DNA of 64,000 bases from Solirubrobacterales bacterium (lineage in GTDB: Bacteria; Actinomycetota; Thermoleophilia; Solirubrobacterales; 70-9), in NCBI GenBank assembly GCA_035573435.1, contig DATMZR010000043.1, positions 1-64,000 on the forward strand, given 5' to 3'. Both the position numbers and the translations under genes were made by a program. Shown here piece by piece: positions 41,801 to 49,517 of this stretch (the first letter of the stretch is position 1; every line of letters begins with the position of its first letter). The notes under the pieces are model-generated. The model searched no databases. It was not told the DNA's origin and saw only the letters and a list, made by a program, of their open reading frames with translations.

Positions 41801-42274
41801 ATGGGCCGGATCGAGGAGAGGCTGGCGGAGCTGGGCTTGACGCTGCCGAGACCCTTCGCCGCTCCGGCTGGGGTGGAGTTCAGGTTCGACCTGGTCCGGG
41901 TGAGCGGCCGGATCGGCTACGTGTCCGGCCACCTGCCCACCGACGGCTCCGAGGTGCTGATGCGCGGCAAGGTGGGCGATGAGCTCACGGTCGAGCAGGG
42001 CTACGAGGCGGCGCGCCTCACCGGGCTCGCGATACTCGCCTCGCTGAAGGGGGAGCTGGGCGAGCTCGACCGTGTCAGCGGCTGGGTGAAGGCGCTGGGC
42101 CTGGTCAACTGTTCGCCGGGCTTCAGCAAGATGCCCGCTGTGATCAACGGCTTCTCGGAGCTGATCCTCGAGTTGTGGGGCGAGGCGGGACGTCACGCCC
42201 GCTCGGCGATCGGAGCGGCCGAGTTGCCCTTCGACGCCCCGGTGGAGGTCGAAGCCGTAGTCGAGGTGAACTAA
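41801..42274 (+). CDS. RidA/YjgF-YER057c-UK114 family protein
   Basis: A 157-residue RidA-fold protein. Family members hydrolyse reactive enamine/imine intermediates. It belongs to the larger subgroup (GYVSGHLPTDG and VNGFSELI-like segments) rather than classical RidA, and the deaminase Arg is not obvious. TATGTT at 41787-41792 ends 8 nt before the ATG, suggesting leaderless transcription. It converges on GST across repeat copy C. Confidence 0.8.
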   Translation: MGRIEERLAELGLTLPRPFAAPAGVEFRFDLVRVSGRIGYVSGHLPTDGSEVLMRGKVGDELTVEQGYEAARLTGLAILASLKGELGELDRVSGWVKALGLVNCSPGFSKMPAVINGFSELILELWGEAGRHARSAIGAAELPFDAPVEVEAVVEVN

Positions 42275-42275
42275 A

Positions 42276-42382
42276 TCAATCCGCCGGAAGCCTCGGCTTC
42301 GCCTTCGTGTCCGGCGGGCTTGGGCCCCGGCCTTACCCGGCAGGCCCCTTCGCCCCGACCGCGACTTCGTCGCTAGCTCGGA
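42276..42382 (-). repeat. dispersed convergent-junction repeat, copy C
   Basis: Minus-strand copy, slightly shortened. It reads CGAGCTAGCGACGAAGTCGC, CCTGCCGGGTAAGGCCGG, GCCCAAGCCCGCCGGA, and GGCGAAGCCGAGGCTTCC and ends GGCGGATTGATT next to the ridA stop. It overlaps the 3' end of the GST gene and supplies its last codons and stop. Confidence 0.8.
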
Positions 42383-43136
42383 CCCGCTTGCGGTGCCCCT
42401 GGAACATCCGCTCCACCCACCGATACCCGGGACGCTCCTTGAGGGGAGCACGGAAGCGCTCCAATGCCTCGGGCGCTGGGGGAAGCGCGGGTCCCTCCGG
42501 CGGCTGCACCAACGGAAAGAGCAGCGAGGCAGCCGTGAGGTCCGCGACGGTGAAGCCGTCACCGACGAGGTAATCGCCCGGACCGAGCTCGGACTCGAGT
42601 CGGTCGAGCGCCGCCAGGATCTTGGCCCTCGCGAGCTCCGCCCGGCGATCGCTCTTCACCCCGTAGCGAAGGGCCGCGAACGTTGAGAAGAAGCGCATCG
42701 CCCCCGCGCGGACTGGCCCAATGCCGGCCAGGCGACCAGGCAGCAGGTCGACCGTGAAGCGCTCGACGACCGCCGGGTCCTTCGTCGCCTCGTGGAAGGC
42801 GAGCAGGCGCGTGTGGGGACCCAACTCCTCGTCGAAGAACTCCTCCAGCTCCAGTGCCCGACGGCGCTCATCGGGATCCTCGGGGTAGAGGGGTGGGTCG
42901 GGATATCGGCGCTCGAGCTCAGCGATGATCGCCGTGGAGTCAGCGATGGCCTCGCCGTCGAGCTGGAGCAGCGGGAACGTCTTGCTGCGGCCCCGGGTCA
43001 GCCAGAGCGCCACGACCATGTGTGCGCCGGGGGTCGGGGCCCTGCGCTCGTGCTCGATCCCCTTGTGGTCGAGCGCCCAGCGAGCCTTCTCGTTGTAGTG
43101 CGAGATCTCGATGTGCCAGAGGGTCGGCTTCGACAC
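42333..43136 (-). CDS. glutathione S-transferase family protein
   Basis: GST-like protein of 267 residues. The N-terminal thioredoxin-like domain starts SKPTLWHIEISHYNEKARW and includes FPLLQLDGEAIADSTAI. The helical C-terminal domain carries GDGFTVADLTAASLLF. Actinobacteria usually lack glutathione, so the thiol partner is unclear. The final residues ASDEVAVGAKGPAG are encoded by repeat copy C, so the original C-terminus was probably shorter. GTG start 10 bp after the stop of the hypothetical gene upstream. Confidence 0.82.
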   Translation of the reverse strand: MSKPTLWHIEISHYNEKARWALDHKGIEHERRAPTPGAHMVVALWLTRGRSKTFPLLQLDGEAIADSTAIIAELERRYPDPPLYPEDPDERRRALELEEFFDEELGPHTRLLAFHEATKDPAVVERFTVDLLPGRLAGIGPVRAGAMRFFSTFAALRYGVKSDRRAELARAKILAALDRLESELGPGDYLVGDGFTVADLTAASLLFPLVQPPEGPALPPAPEALERFRAPLKERPGYRWVERMFQGHRKRVRASDEVAVGAKGPAG

Positions 43137-43146
43137 GGCCGAGACG

Positions 43147-43884
43147 CTACCCCTTCTGGATCCCGAGTGCGTCGAGCTCGATCCAGACCAGCGTCGGCCC
43201 AGGGAGGGCGCGGTTTCTGACCCCGATCGGCCGTACCCTCCGGCGGGTCGGGAAGGTGAGGCCATCGACTTGGCGATGCTCGCTCAGGTGGTGGGCCGCC
43301 CTCGCCCATCCGCCGACGACCTCGGCCGTGTAGTCGTGGCGGCGGATCAACCCCGACGAGTCCACGTAGAACGTCTGGTGTGCGGAGTGCGTGTCGAGGT
43401 CGGTGGGGAAATCGACCTCGAGGCGGCGCCATTCCTGGTCTGCTTCTCGCCAGCGCGCTCCCTCGGCGACGCGCACGCCGTCCCGCGTCAGCAGTAGTGG
43501 CGTAGTCAGGTAGTTCCACATCGCATAGCCAGCGAAGTAAGTCGAGTCCAGCGGGTCCCAGCGGACGTTGCGGCGCAGCCCTGCACGACCGAAGAATGCG
43601 GGGCGCGGGTCCGCGCGGGAGGCGAGCACCTCGCTCCCCTCGCCTTCGATCCGCGCTTCGCCGCGGTCGAACACTCCGCGCTGTCCGGGCTCCGGGAACG
43701 GGTCCATCACCGCTCGCGGCTGATCGAGCTCCACCGTGAGCCGGTAGTCCGCGAAGCGGTTCCCAGGCACTCGCGTTCGCAGCAGCAGCCCGCCCGAGCG
43801 CACCCGGGCCTGAACGCTGCGCGCCGCCCGCCAGCGTTCGAGCCCTCCGTGCGCCTCGAGGACTTCGTCCAACAGCGCGCTCAT
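43147..43884 (-). CDS. conserved hypothetical protein
   Basis: Unrecognised 245-residue protein. The N-terminal MSALLDEVLEAHGGLERWR resembles starts of lipoprotein-carrier (LolA-like) folds, and the rest alternates beta-strand segments (RADPRPAFFGRAGLRR, LEVDFPTDLDTHSAHQTFYVD). No signal peptide is seen. It is probably a beta-rich ligand-binding protein; this is a guess from pattern only. It leads the small run with GST. Confidence 0.6.
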   Translation of the reverse strand: MSALLDEVLEAHGGLERWRAARSVQARVRSGGLLLRTRVPGNRFADYRLTVELDQPRAVMDPFPEPGQRGVFDRGEARIEGEGSEVLASRADPRPAFFGRAGLRRNVRWDPLDSTYFAGYAMWNYLTTPLLLTRDGVRVAEGARWREADQEWRRLEVDFPTDLDTHSAHQTFYVDSSGLIRRHDYTAEVVGGWARAAHHLSEHRQVDGLTFPTRRRVRPIGVRNRALPGPTLVWIELDALGIQKG

Positions 43885-43890
43885 CGGCTG

Positions 43891-43912
43891 GGGCTAGGGA
43901 CGAAGTCCCCGG
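43891..43912. repeat. covarying hairpin related to the dispersed repeat
   Basis: GGGCTAGGGACGAAGTCCCC resembles GGGCTAGCGACGAAGTCGCG of the repeat. A C-to-G change in one arm is matched by a G-to-C change in the other, so the stem is kept (GGGAC with GTCCC). It lies between the hypothetical gene and fakA. Confidence 0.5.
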
Positions 43913-43921
43913 GGTTCATGT

Positions 43922-43940
43922 CTCATTGCGCAGCAATGAG
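43922..43940 (-). terminator. hairpin over the fakA stop codon
   Basis: CTCATTGC and GCAATGAG form an 8-bp stem with a 3-nt loop spanning the last codons and stop of fakA. It lacks a T-tract but is followed by the hairpin at 43891-43912. Confidence 0.4.
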
Positions 43941-45548
43941 CCACCAGTAGTGCGGCTGGCCGCCTCGGTGGAGCTCCAGCTCCACCCCCTCGGCGAGCTC
44001 GAGCGGCAGCTGCTCGAGCGGGATCGGAGCATCCTCCCCTTCGATCACGGTGACGATCTCGACGTCATCGGCAAGGCGTTCGATGATCGCCGCAAGGGTC
44101 GAGCCTGCTCCTCCCCAGGCCACGACCTCTTCCCCCGCGAACCCGACGGCATCGCCGCGCACGAACCGGCCCTGAGGATCCGGGCGTGCGGCCGGCGCGA
44201 CCGCGCCCCAGTGGATCTCCTGGAGCGCGGCCTCCAGGCGTTCCCCATTCTCGGCAGCGGTCCGCTCGGGATCGAGCTCGACCAGCGCCGCCAGCGCCGC
44301 CTGCTGGGAGAGGGAGCCGACGACGCGAGCCGGCTTCTCGGACAGCTTCGCCGCCTCCTGCGCGGCCAGGATCACGTTCGGCGAGTTGGGAAGCACCAGC
44401 ACCTCGTCGGCGGACACCTCGTGGATCTGAGCCAGGATCTCGTAGGTGGAGGGATTGAGCGTCGTCCCACCGTCGACCACGCGGGCCCCGAGCGCCTCGA
44501 ACAGCGATTTCAGGCCGCCGCCGGCGGCGACAGCCACCACGCCGGTACGCGCAGGCGCCAGACGGCGCTCGCGCGCCTCTATTTGCTCGCGCATGTCGCC
44601 GACGTCGAGCCGCTGCACGTCGCCTGCCTGCTCGAACACCGCCACAGCGACCTCGGGCTCGTCCGTGTGCAGGTGGACCTTCAAGGTCGCCTGGTCGCCG
44701 ACCACCAGCACCGAGTCACCGATCTCCTCCAAATGCTTGACGAAGAAGCGCGCGTCGAGCCCCCGGCCGGTGACGATGAAGTTCGTGCAGTAACGAAAGC
44801 GACTGTCGAAGTGGTGGGGTCGCGTCTCCCGGGGGGGCTCGTGGTGCGCGACCTCCGGGACCGCGTCCACCTCGCCGCGCAACCCGGCGACGATCCCGGC
44901 CAGGATCAAGACCAGACCGTACGCCCCTGCGTCGACCACACCGGCCTCCGCCAGCACGTCGAGCTGCTCGGGCGTCCGCTGGACCGCCTCCTCGCCCGCC
45001 CGGGCGGCCACCGCGAGCACCGTGGCCAGGAGCTCGTCCTGCTCGGAGTCGTCCGCCCGCGAAGACAGCCGCTGGCGATCCGTGTGCGCCAGGTGCTGCG
45101 ACGCCGCGTGCGCCATCTCGCGGATCACGGTCAGCATCGTTCCCTCGGCGGGGTCGCGCACCGATTCGTAGGCGGCGTCGGCGGCGCTCGCGAACGCCGC
45201 GGCGACCAGCACCGGATCGACCAGCTCCCCCGGGCGGCTGGCCAGCTCCTCGGCTGCCCCGCGAACGATCTGGCTGAGGATCACGCCGGAGTTCCCGCGC
45301 GCGCCCATCAGAGCAGCCCGGGCGACCGCATGGACGATCTCCTCCCGGGCGCGCTTGTCGATCGGCTGCCCGTCGAGGCGGTCGAGCTCGCTCATCACGG
45401 CGCTCATGGTCAGCGCCATGTTGTCCCCGGTGTCGCCGTCGGCCACCGGGAACACGTTCAGGTCGTTGACCTCCTGGCGGCGTTGCTCGAGGTGGGCGTA
45501 GGCGGCTTCGACCACCCGCCGAAACCGCTCGATCGAGGTATCGGGCAC
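43923..45548 (-). CDS. fakA: DAK2/DegV-domain fatty acid kinase-like protein
   Basis: A 541-residue homologue of FakA (YloV), which phosphorylates FakB-bound fatty acids. The N-terminal DAK2 domain has NVFPVADGDTGDNM, the ATP/Mg site, and ARGNSGVILSQI. A middle domain and a C-terminal DegV-like domain (VAVAAGGGLKSLFEALG and VLPNSPNVILAAQ) follow. GTG start with GATAAT ending 9 nt upstream. It usually neighbours rpmB and recG; here an accessory insert separates it from recG. Confidence 0.9.
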   Translation of the reverse strand: MPDTSIERFRRVVEAAYAHLEQRRQEVNDLNVFPVADGDTGDNMALTMSAVMSELDRLDGQPIDKRAREEIVHAVARAALMGARGNSGVILSQIVRGAAEELASRPGELVDPVLVAAAFASAADAAYESVRDPAEGTMLTVIREMAHAASQHLAHTDRQRLSSRADDSEQDELLATVLAVAARAGEEAVQRTPEQLDVLAEAGVVDAGAYGLVLILAGIVAGLRGEVDAVPEVAHHEPPRETRPHHFDSRFRYCTNFIVTGRGLDARFFVKHLEEIGDSVLVVGDQATLKVHLHTDEPEVAVAVFEQAGDVQRLDVGDMREQIEARERRLAPARTGVVAVAAGGGLKSLFEALGARVVDGGTTLNPSTYEILAQIHEVSADEVLVLPNSPNVILAAQEAAKLSEKPARVVGSLSQQAALAALVELDPERTAAENGERLEAALQEIHWGAVAPAARPDPQGRFVRGDAVGFAGEEVVAWGGAGSTLAAIIERLADDVEIVTVIEGEDAPIPLEQLPLELAEGVELELHRGGQPHYWWLIAAQ

Positions 45549-45570
45549 TACGGCCGGATTATCCCTGGCC

Positions 45571-45584
45571 CGGGCTAGCGACGA
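45571..45584 (+). repeat. partial copy of the dispersed repeat end
   Basis: CGGGCTAGCGACGA matches the first 14 bases of the repeat's conserved end, then diverges. It lies between the rpmB stop and the fakA promoter. Confidence 0.4.
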
Positions 45585-45600
45585 CTCTTGCGCCGGTCGG

Positions 45601-45792
45601 TCAGGCGGCTTTAGTGACCTTGTTCGACTTCAGGCAGCGCGTGCACACATAGACCCGGCGGGCTCGCGCCCCGTCTTGGATTCGGACCTTCTGGAGGTTG
45701 GGGTTGAAGCGTCGCCGGGTCGCGACCATCGAATGGCTGCGCGAGTTCCCGAACGCCGGCCCCTTGCCGCAGCTGAAGCACACCTTGGCCAT
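45601..45792 (-). CDS. rpmB: ribosomal protein L28, zinc form
   Basis: 50S protein of 63 residues starting [20 protein letters not shown], with CFSC and CTRC zinc pairs. The start is supported by TACCAT at 45802-45807, 9 nt before the ATG, within CGCTACCATCCCCGC, which also precedes rpmF. It lies upstream of fakA as in many genomes. Confidence 0.95.
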   Translation of the reverse strand: MAKVCFSCGKGPAFGNSRSHSMVATRRRFNPNLQKVRIQDGARARRVYVCTRCLKSNKVTKAA

Positions 45793-45815
45793 CGCGCGGG
45801 GATGGTAGCGGGGAG

Positions 45816-46373
45816 CTACCCCAGGGCCTCGCGAATCAGCGCCATCCGGAGCACGGCGACGGCGGCGTTTCGGCCCTGATCGCGCTTGTCCCCTCCGGCG
45901 CGTGCCAGCGCCTGCTCCATCGTCTCGCACGTGATCACCCCGAAAGCGCAGGGAACCCCCGTCTGGAGCTGAACCTGCTGGATGCCCCGCGCCGCCTCCG
46001 CCGAGACGTACTCGTAATGGTCGGTCTCGCCACGGATCACCGCCCCCAGGCAGGCCACGCCCGCGAAGCGGCCCGACTCCGCGCACCATTTCGCCGCTAA
46101 GGGCAATTCGAAGGCACCGGGGGTCTCGAACGTGTGCACCGACGCTGCGCTGACCCCGCCCGCGGAAAAGCCCTCGACGGCGCCGTTGACGAGCCGCTCG
46201 GCGAGGTCCGCGTAGAAGGTCCCAACGCAGACGGCGAACTCGCTTCTTCCCAGCCGCTTCCGCTCATCATCAGAAAAGCCCGCCGCTTCCTCCAAGGGAG
46301 CCGAAGGCGACCGTTGATCCGAGCTTGCTCGGATTTGTCCGGGGGCGGCGGGGTCGGTGCCGGGACTAGCCAT
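45816..46373 (-). CDS. ribH: 6,7-dimethyl-8-ribityllumazine synthase
   Basis: Condenses the dihydroxybutanone phosphate and ribityl-uracil intermediates of riboflavin synthesis. Conserved [14 protein letters not shown] and [19 protein letters not shown], the latter with the phosphate-binding loop and catalytic His. A 42-residue N-terminal extension precedes the fold. The ATG overlaps the ribBA stop by 8 nt. Last gene of the rib operon. Confidence 0.94.
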   Translation of the reverse strand: MASPGTDPAAPGQIRASSDQRSPSAPLEEAAGFSDDERKRLGRSEFAVCVGTFYADLAERLVNGAVEGFSAGGVSAASVHTFETPGAFELPLAAKWCAESGRFAGVACLGAVIRGETDHYEYVSAEAARGIQQVQLQTGVPCAFGVITCETMEQALARAGGDKRDQGRNAAVAVLRMALIREALG

Positions 46374-47673
46374 CCTCTGGCTCGGACTCCTTGGCCCCCA
46401 GTGCCTCGCGCTCGACCTCCTGTCGGTGCTCCGCGTGAATCATCTCCTCGTCGAGCGGCAGGCCCTGGTGATGCAGGGTGTGGCCGAGGCGCTCCCGCTT
46501 CGTTCGCAGGTAATCCTCGTTGTGCCGGTTGGGCACAGCCTGGATCGGGACCTGATCGGCGACCGACAGCCCGTATCCCTCCAGGCCGTGGATCTTCCTT
46601 GGGTTGTTGGTCAGGATGCGGATGCTCGTCAGCCCCAGGTCGACCAGGATCTGTGCGCCGATCCCGTAATCGCGCAGGTCGGCCGGCAGCCCGAGCCTCA
46701 GGTTCGCGTCCACCGTGTCGAACCCGTCCTCCTGAAGCCTGTAGGCGCGAAGCTTGTTGAGCAGGCCGATGCCCCGTCCCTCCTGGGAGAGGTAGAGCAG
46801 GACGCCGGCGCCTTCGGTCTCGATCATCGCCAGCGCGGCCTCCAGCTGCTCGCCGCAGTCGCAGCGCAGCGAGTGGAACACGTCGCCGGTGAGGCACTCG
46901 GAGTGGACCCTCACCAGCACGTCCTCCTTGCCGCGGACGTCGCCCATGACCATGGCCAGATGGTGCTTGTCGTCAACGAGCGAGCGGTAACCGACCGCGG
47001 TGAAGTCCCCGAAGGCCGTGGGAAGCCGCGTGGAAACGACTCGCTCCACCAGCCTCTCCGTCCGCCGCCGGTAGGCGATCAGATCGGCGACCGTGATCAT
47101 CTTCAGCCCGTGGCGCTTGCAGTACGGGACCAGGTCGGGCACCCGGGCCATCGTCCCGTCCTCGTTCATGATCTCGCAGATCACGCCGGATGGGATCAGG
47201 CCGGCCAGCCGGGTCAGGTCGACGGCCGCCTCGGTCTGGCCCGCCCGCTCCAGCACGCCTCCGTCCTTCGCCTTCAGCGGGAACACGTGTCCCGGCTGGA
47301 CGAGCCCGTCCGGCTTGGTGGTGGGATCGATCGCGACCTGAATCGTGTGGGCGCGATCGTGGGCCGAGATGCCGGTCGTCACCCCCTCCGCCGCCTCGAT
47401 CGAAACCGTGAAGTTGGTGTGGAAGGCCGACTCGTTCTTGGCCGCCATCAGGTCGAGCTCCAGCTCGTCGCAGCGCTCCGGCGTGAGCGCCAGGCAGACC
47501 AGCCCCCGCCCATACATAGCCATGAAGTTGATCGCCTCGGGGGTCGCGAACTGGGCGGCGAGGGTGAGGTCGCCCTCGTTCTCGCGATTCTCGTCGTCGC
47601 AGACGACCACCATCCGGCCGCTGCGGATCTCCTCGATCGCTTCTTCAATGGGCGCAAAAGCGCTCTCAGCCAT
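46366..47673 (-). CDS. ribBA: bifunctional DHBP synthase / GTP cyclohydrolase II
   Basis: Makes both riboflavin precursors. The N-terminal RibB domain (about 1-205) has [16 protein letters not shown] and a [13 protein letters not shown] segment. The C-terminal RibA domain has [20 protein letters not shown], where the three Cys bind zinc, and [16 protein letters not shown]. The 435-residue length fits a full fusion. It starts after ribE with almost no gap and overlaps ribH. Confidence 0.95.
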   Translation of the reverse strand: MAESAFAPIEEAIEEIRSGRMVVVCDDENRENEGDLTLAAQFATPEAINFMAMYGRGLVCLALTPERCDELELDLMAAKNESAFHTNFTVSIEAAEGVTTGISAHDRAHTIQVAIDPTTKPDGLVQPGHVFPLKAKDGGVLERAGQTEAAVDLTRLAGLIPSGVICEIMNEDGTMARVPDLVPYCKRHGLKMITVADLIAYRRRTERLVERVVSTRLPTAFGDFTAVGYRSLVDDKHHLAMVMGDVRGKEDVLVRVHSECLTGDVFHSLRCDCGEQLEAALAMIETEGAGVLLYLSQEGRGIGLLNKLRAYRLQEDGFDTVDANLRLGLPADLRDYGIGAQILVDLGLTSIRILTNNPRKIHGLEGYGLSVADQVPIQAVPNRHNEDYLRTKRERLGHTLHHQGLPLDEEMIHAEHRQEVEREALGAKESEPEDG

Positions 47674-48276
47674 CTAGCTCCTTTCCTCCTCAAAGCCTTG
47701 CACGAGCCGCTCCGCGTAGCGCGCGATCACGTCGACCTCCAGGTTGACCTGGCCGCCGTTGGCAAGCTCTCCGAGCGTGGTCCGCTCCAGGGTCTCCGGG
47801 ATCAGAGACACCTCGAAGCCATCGTCGGCGAGGGCGGAAACCGTGAGGCTGACGCCGTCGACGGTGACCGAGCCACGCTCGACGATGAACCGCGCGAGCT
47901 CGCGCGGCGCGGCGAGCCGCAGGCGCCGGGCAAAGCCGTCCGCCCGCGCAGCCATGACCTCGCCCGTGCCGTCGACGTGCCCTTGGACGAGGTGGCCGCC
48001 CAGGGGGTCTCCCACGCGCAGCGGCAGCTCCAAGTTGACGGGGGCTCCGGGCTCGAGCTCGCCCAGGGTGGTCACCGACAGAGTCTGGTTTCCGACGTCG
48101 GCCTCGAAGGCGCCGTCGGTGACCGACGCCACGGTCAGGCACGCACCGCTGACCGACACCGAGTCACCCTCCCCCAGCTCGGCCGCAAGCTTCGCCCTGA
48201 TGCGCAGGCGCGCACCTCGCTCGCTTCGCTCCAGCTCCTCGACCCTGCCGATCTCGCGAACGATGCCGGTGAACAT
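47674..48276 (-). CDS. ribE: riboflavin synthase alpha chain
   Basis: Dismutates lumazine to riboflavin. The 200-residue protein has two lumazine-binding repeats, beginning MFTGIVREIGRVEEL and GHLVQGHVDGTGEV, each with a SVSGACLTV/TVDGVSLTV-type loop. It starts 3 nt after the ribD stop. Second gene of the riboflavin operon. Confidence 0.95.
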   Translation of the reverse strand: MFTGIVREIGRVEELERSERGARLRIRAKLAAELGEGDSVSVSGACLTVASVTDGAFEADVGNQTLSVTTLGELEPGAPVNLELPLRVGDPLGGHLVQGHVDGTGEVMAARADGFARRLRLAAPRELARFIVERGSVTVDGVSLTVSALADDGFEVSLIPETLERTTLGELANGGQVNLEVDVIARYAERLVQGFEEERS

Positions 48277-48279
48277 CGC

Positions 48280-49416
48280 TCACCACTCCCGCAGGCGGGC
48301 GCGAACCAGCAGGTCCTCGCCCGAGCGCGCCCATTCCATTGCCAGGGCCGGCGTCGCATCGGCGATCCGGGCGACGCCCTCGCCTCCGGCGAGCGGCCTG
48401 GCGCCGGTGCCGCCAAGCACCAAGGGCGCGATGAATAGGCGCAGCTCGTCGATCTCGCCGGCGTCGAGGAAGGAGCCGGCCAGAGTCGGGCCCCCCTCGA
48501 GGAGTAGCGAGGTGATGCCGCGACGACCGAGCTCGGCGAGCGCCGCGGAGACCCGGGCCGGCGGCTCGCCGTCACAGACGATCAGGTCCGCCCCGGACTT
48601 TCGGAGCGCCTCCGTCCGCTCGCTCGTGGCTGCCGTGGAGACGACCACGATCAGCGGTGCCTCACCAACGGAGCCGACGAGGCGGGAGCTCCGCGGCAGG
48701 CGGGCCTCGGAGTCGAACACGACCCGGGTGGGTTGACGGAGATCGTCCTCCGCCGTGACCGGCCTCGCGGTCAGCAGCGGATCGTCGGCCAGCGCGGTGC
48801 CAATCCCGACGCAGACAGCGTCGCATTCGGCTCGCCAGCGGTGAGCGAGTGCACGGCTGGCCTCGCCGGAGATCCACTGTGAGTCGCCGCTCGCGCTTGC
48901 CACTCGGCCGTCCAGGCTGAGGGCCGCCTTGTGGACCACGAGCGGGCGGGCTGTGCGAGCGTGCTTTCGAAACGCCTGATTCAGGAGGCGCGCTGCCGCC
49001 GCTTGCGGCCCGTTGGCCAGCTCGACCTCGACGCCCTCGTCGCGCAGGATCCCGGGGCCGCGACCGTTCGCCTTCTCGCTCGGATCCTCCGAGGCGATCA
49101 CGACGCGCGCCACCCCGGCGGCGAGGATGGCTCCCGTGCAGGGTGGCTGGCGCCCGTGGTGGGCACAGGGCTCCAGCGTCACGTACAGCGTCGCACCGAC
49201 GGGGTCGATTCCCCTGGCGCGGCAGTCCTCCAGGGCCGCCACCTCGGCGTGGGGGCCGCCGATGCGCGCGTGGAAGCCCTCGCCGATCGGCTCGCCGTCC
49301 CGCACCAGGACCGCCCCCACCAGCGGGTTCGGGCTGACCCTGCCGCGACCGCCCTCGGCCAGCTCCAGCGCCCGTTGGAGGTGCAGCCGGTCCTCTTGTG
49401 TGACCACGTTGGGCAT
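48280..49416 (-). CDS. ribD: bifunctional riboflavin deaminase/reductase RibD
   Basis: Acts on the GTP cyclohydrolase II product. The N-terminal deaminase has HAEVAALEDC and PCAHHGRQPPCTGAI for zinc. The C-terminal reductase (about 150-378) uses NADPH, with SGDSQWISGEASRALAH and LLEGGPTLAGSFL. First gene of ribD-ribE-ribBA-ribH. TACGAT (49424-49429) lies 7 nt before the ATG, so there is no leader for an FMN riboswitch; a palindrome at 49445-49460 overlaps the -35 zone. Confidence 0.95.
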   Translation of the reverse strand: MPNVVTQEDRLHLQRALELAEGGRGRVSPNPLVGAVLVRDGEPIGEGFHARIGGPHAEVAALEDCRARGIDPVGATLYVTLEPCAHHGRQPPCTGAILAAGVARVVIASEDPSEKANGRGPGILRDEGVEVELANGPQAAAARLLNQAFRKHARTARPLVVHKAALSLDGRVASASGDSQWISGEASRALAHRWRAECDAVCVGIGTALADDPLLTARPVTAEDDLRQPTRVVFDSEARLPRSSRLVGSVGEAPLIVVVSTAATSERTEALRKSGADLIVCDGEPPARVSAALAELGRRGITSLLLEGGPTLAGSFLDAGEIDELRLFIAPLVLGGTGARPLAGGEGVARIADATPALAMEWARSGEDLLVRARLREW

Positions 49417-49444
49417 CTGGGAGATCGTAGGCCGCCAGGGCTGA

Positions 49445-49460
49445 TTGACTGGTCAGTCAA
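49445..49460. promoter_or_regulatory. TetR-type operator-like palindrome
   Basis: TTGACTG and CAGTCAA arms with a 2-bp spacer form a perfect inverted repeat, the style bound by many TetR-family repressors. It lies between the ribD -10 (49424-49429) and the flippase -10-like TAAGGT (49503-49508). It covers the -35 position of ribD. Confidence 0.5.
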
Positions 49461-49517
49461 CCAGGATTGTACGCCCTCGCGGCCGCCCTCCGGGTCTCCG
49501 CATAAGGTGCCCCACCG

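Noticed and set aside
49417-49517. FMN riboswitch upstream of the riboflavin operon
   Set aside because: No conserved FMN-element sequence is visible, and the putative -10 is only 7 nt from the ribD start.
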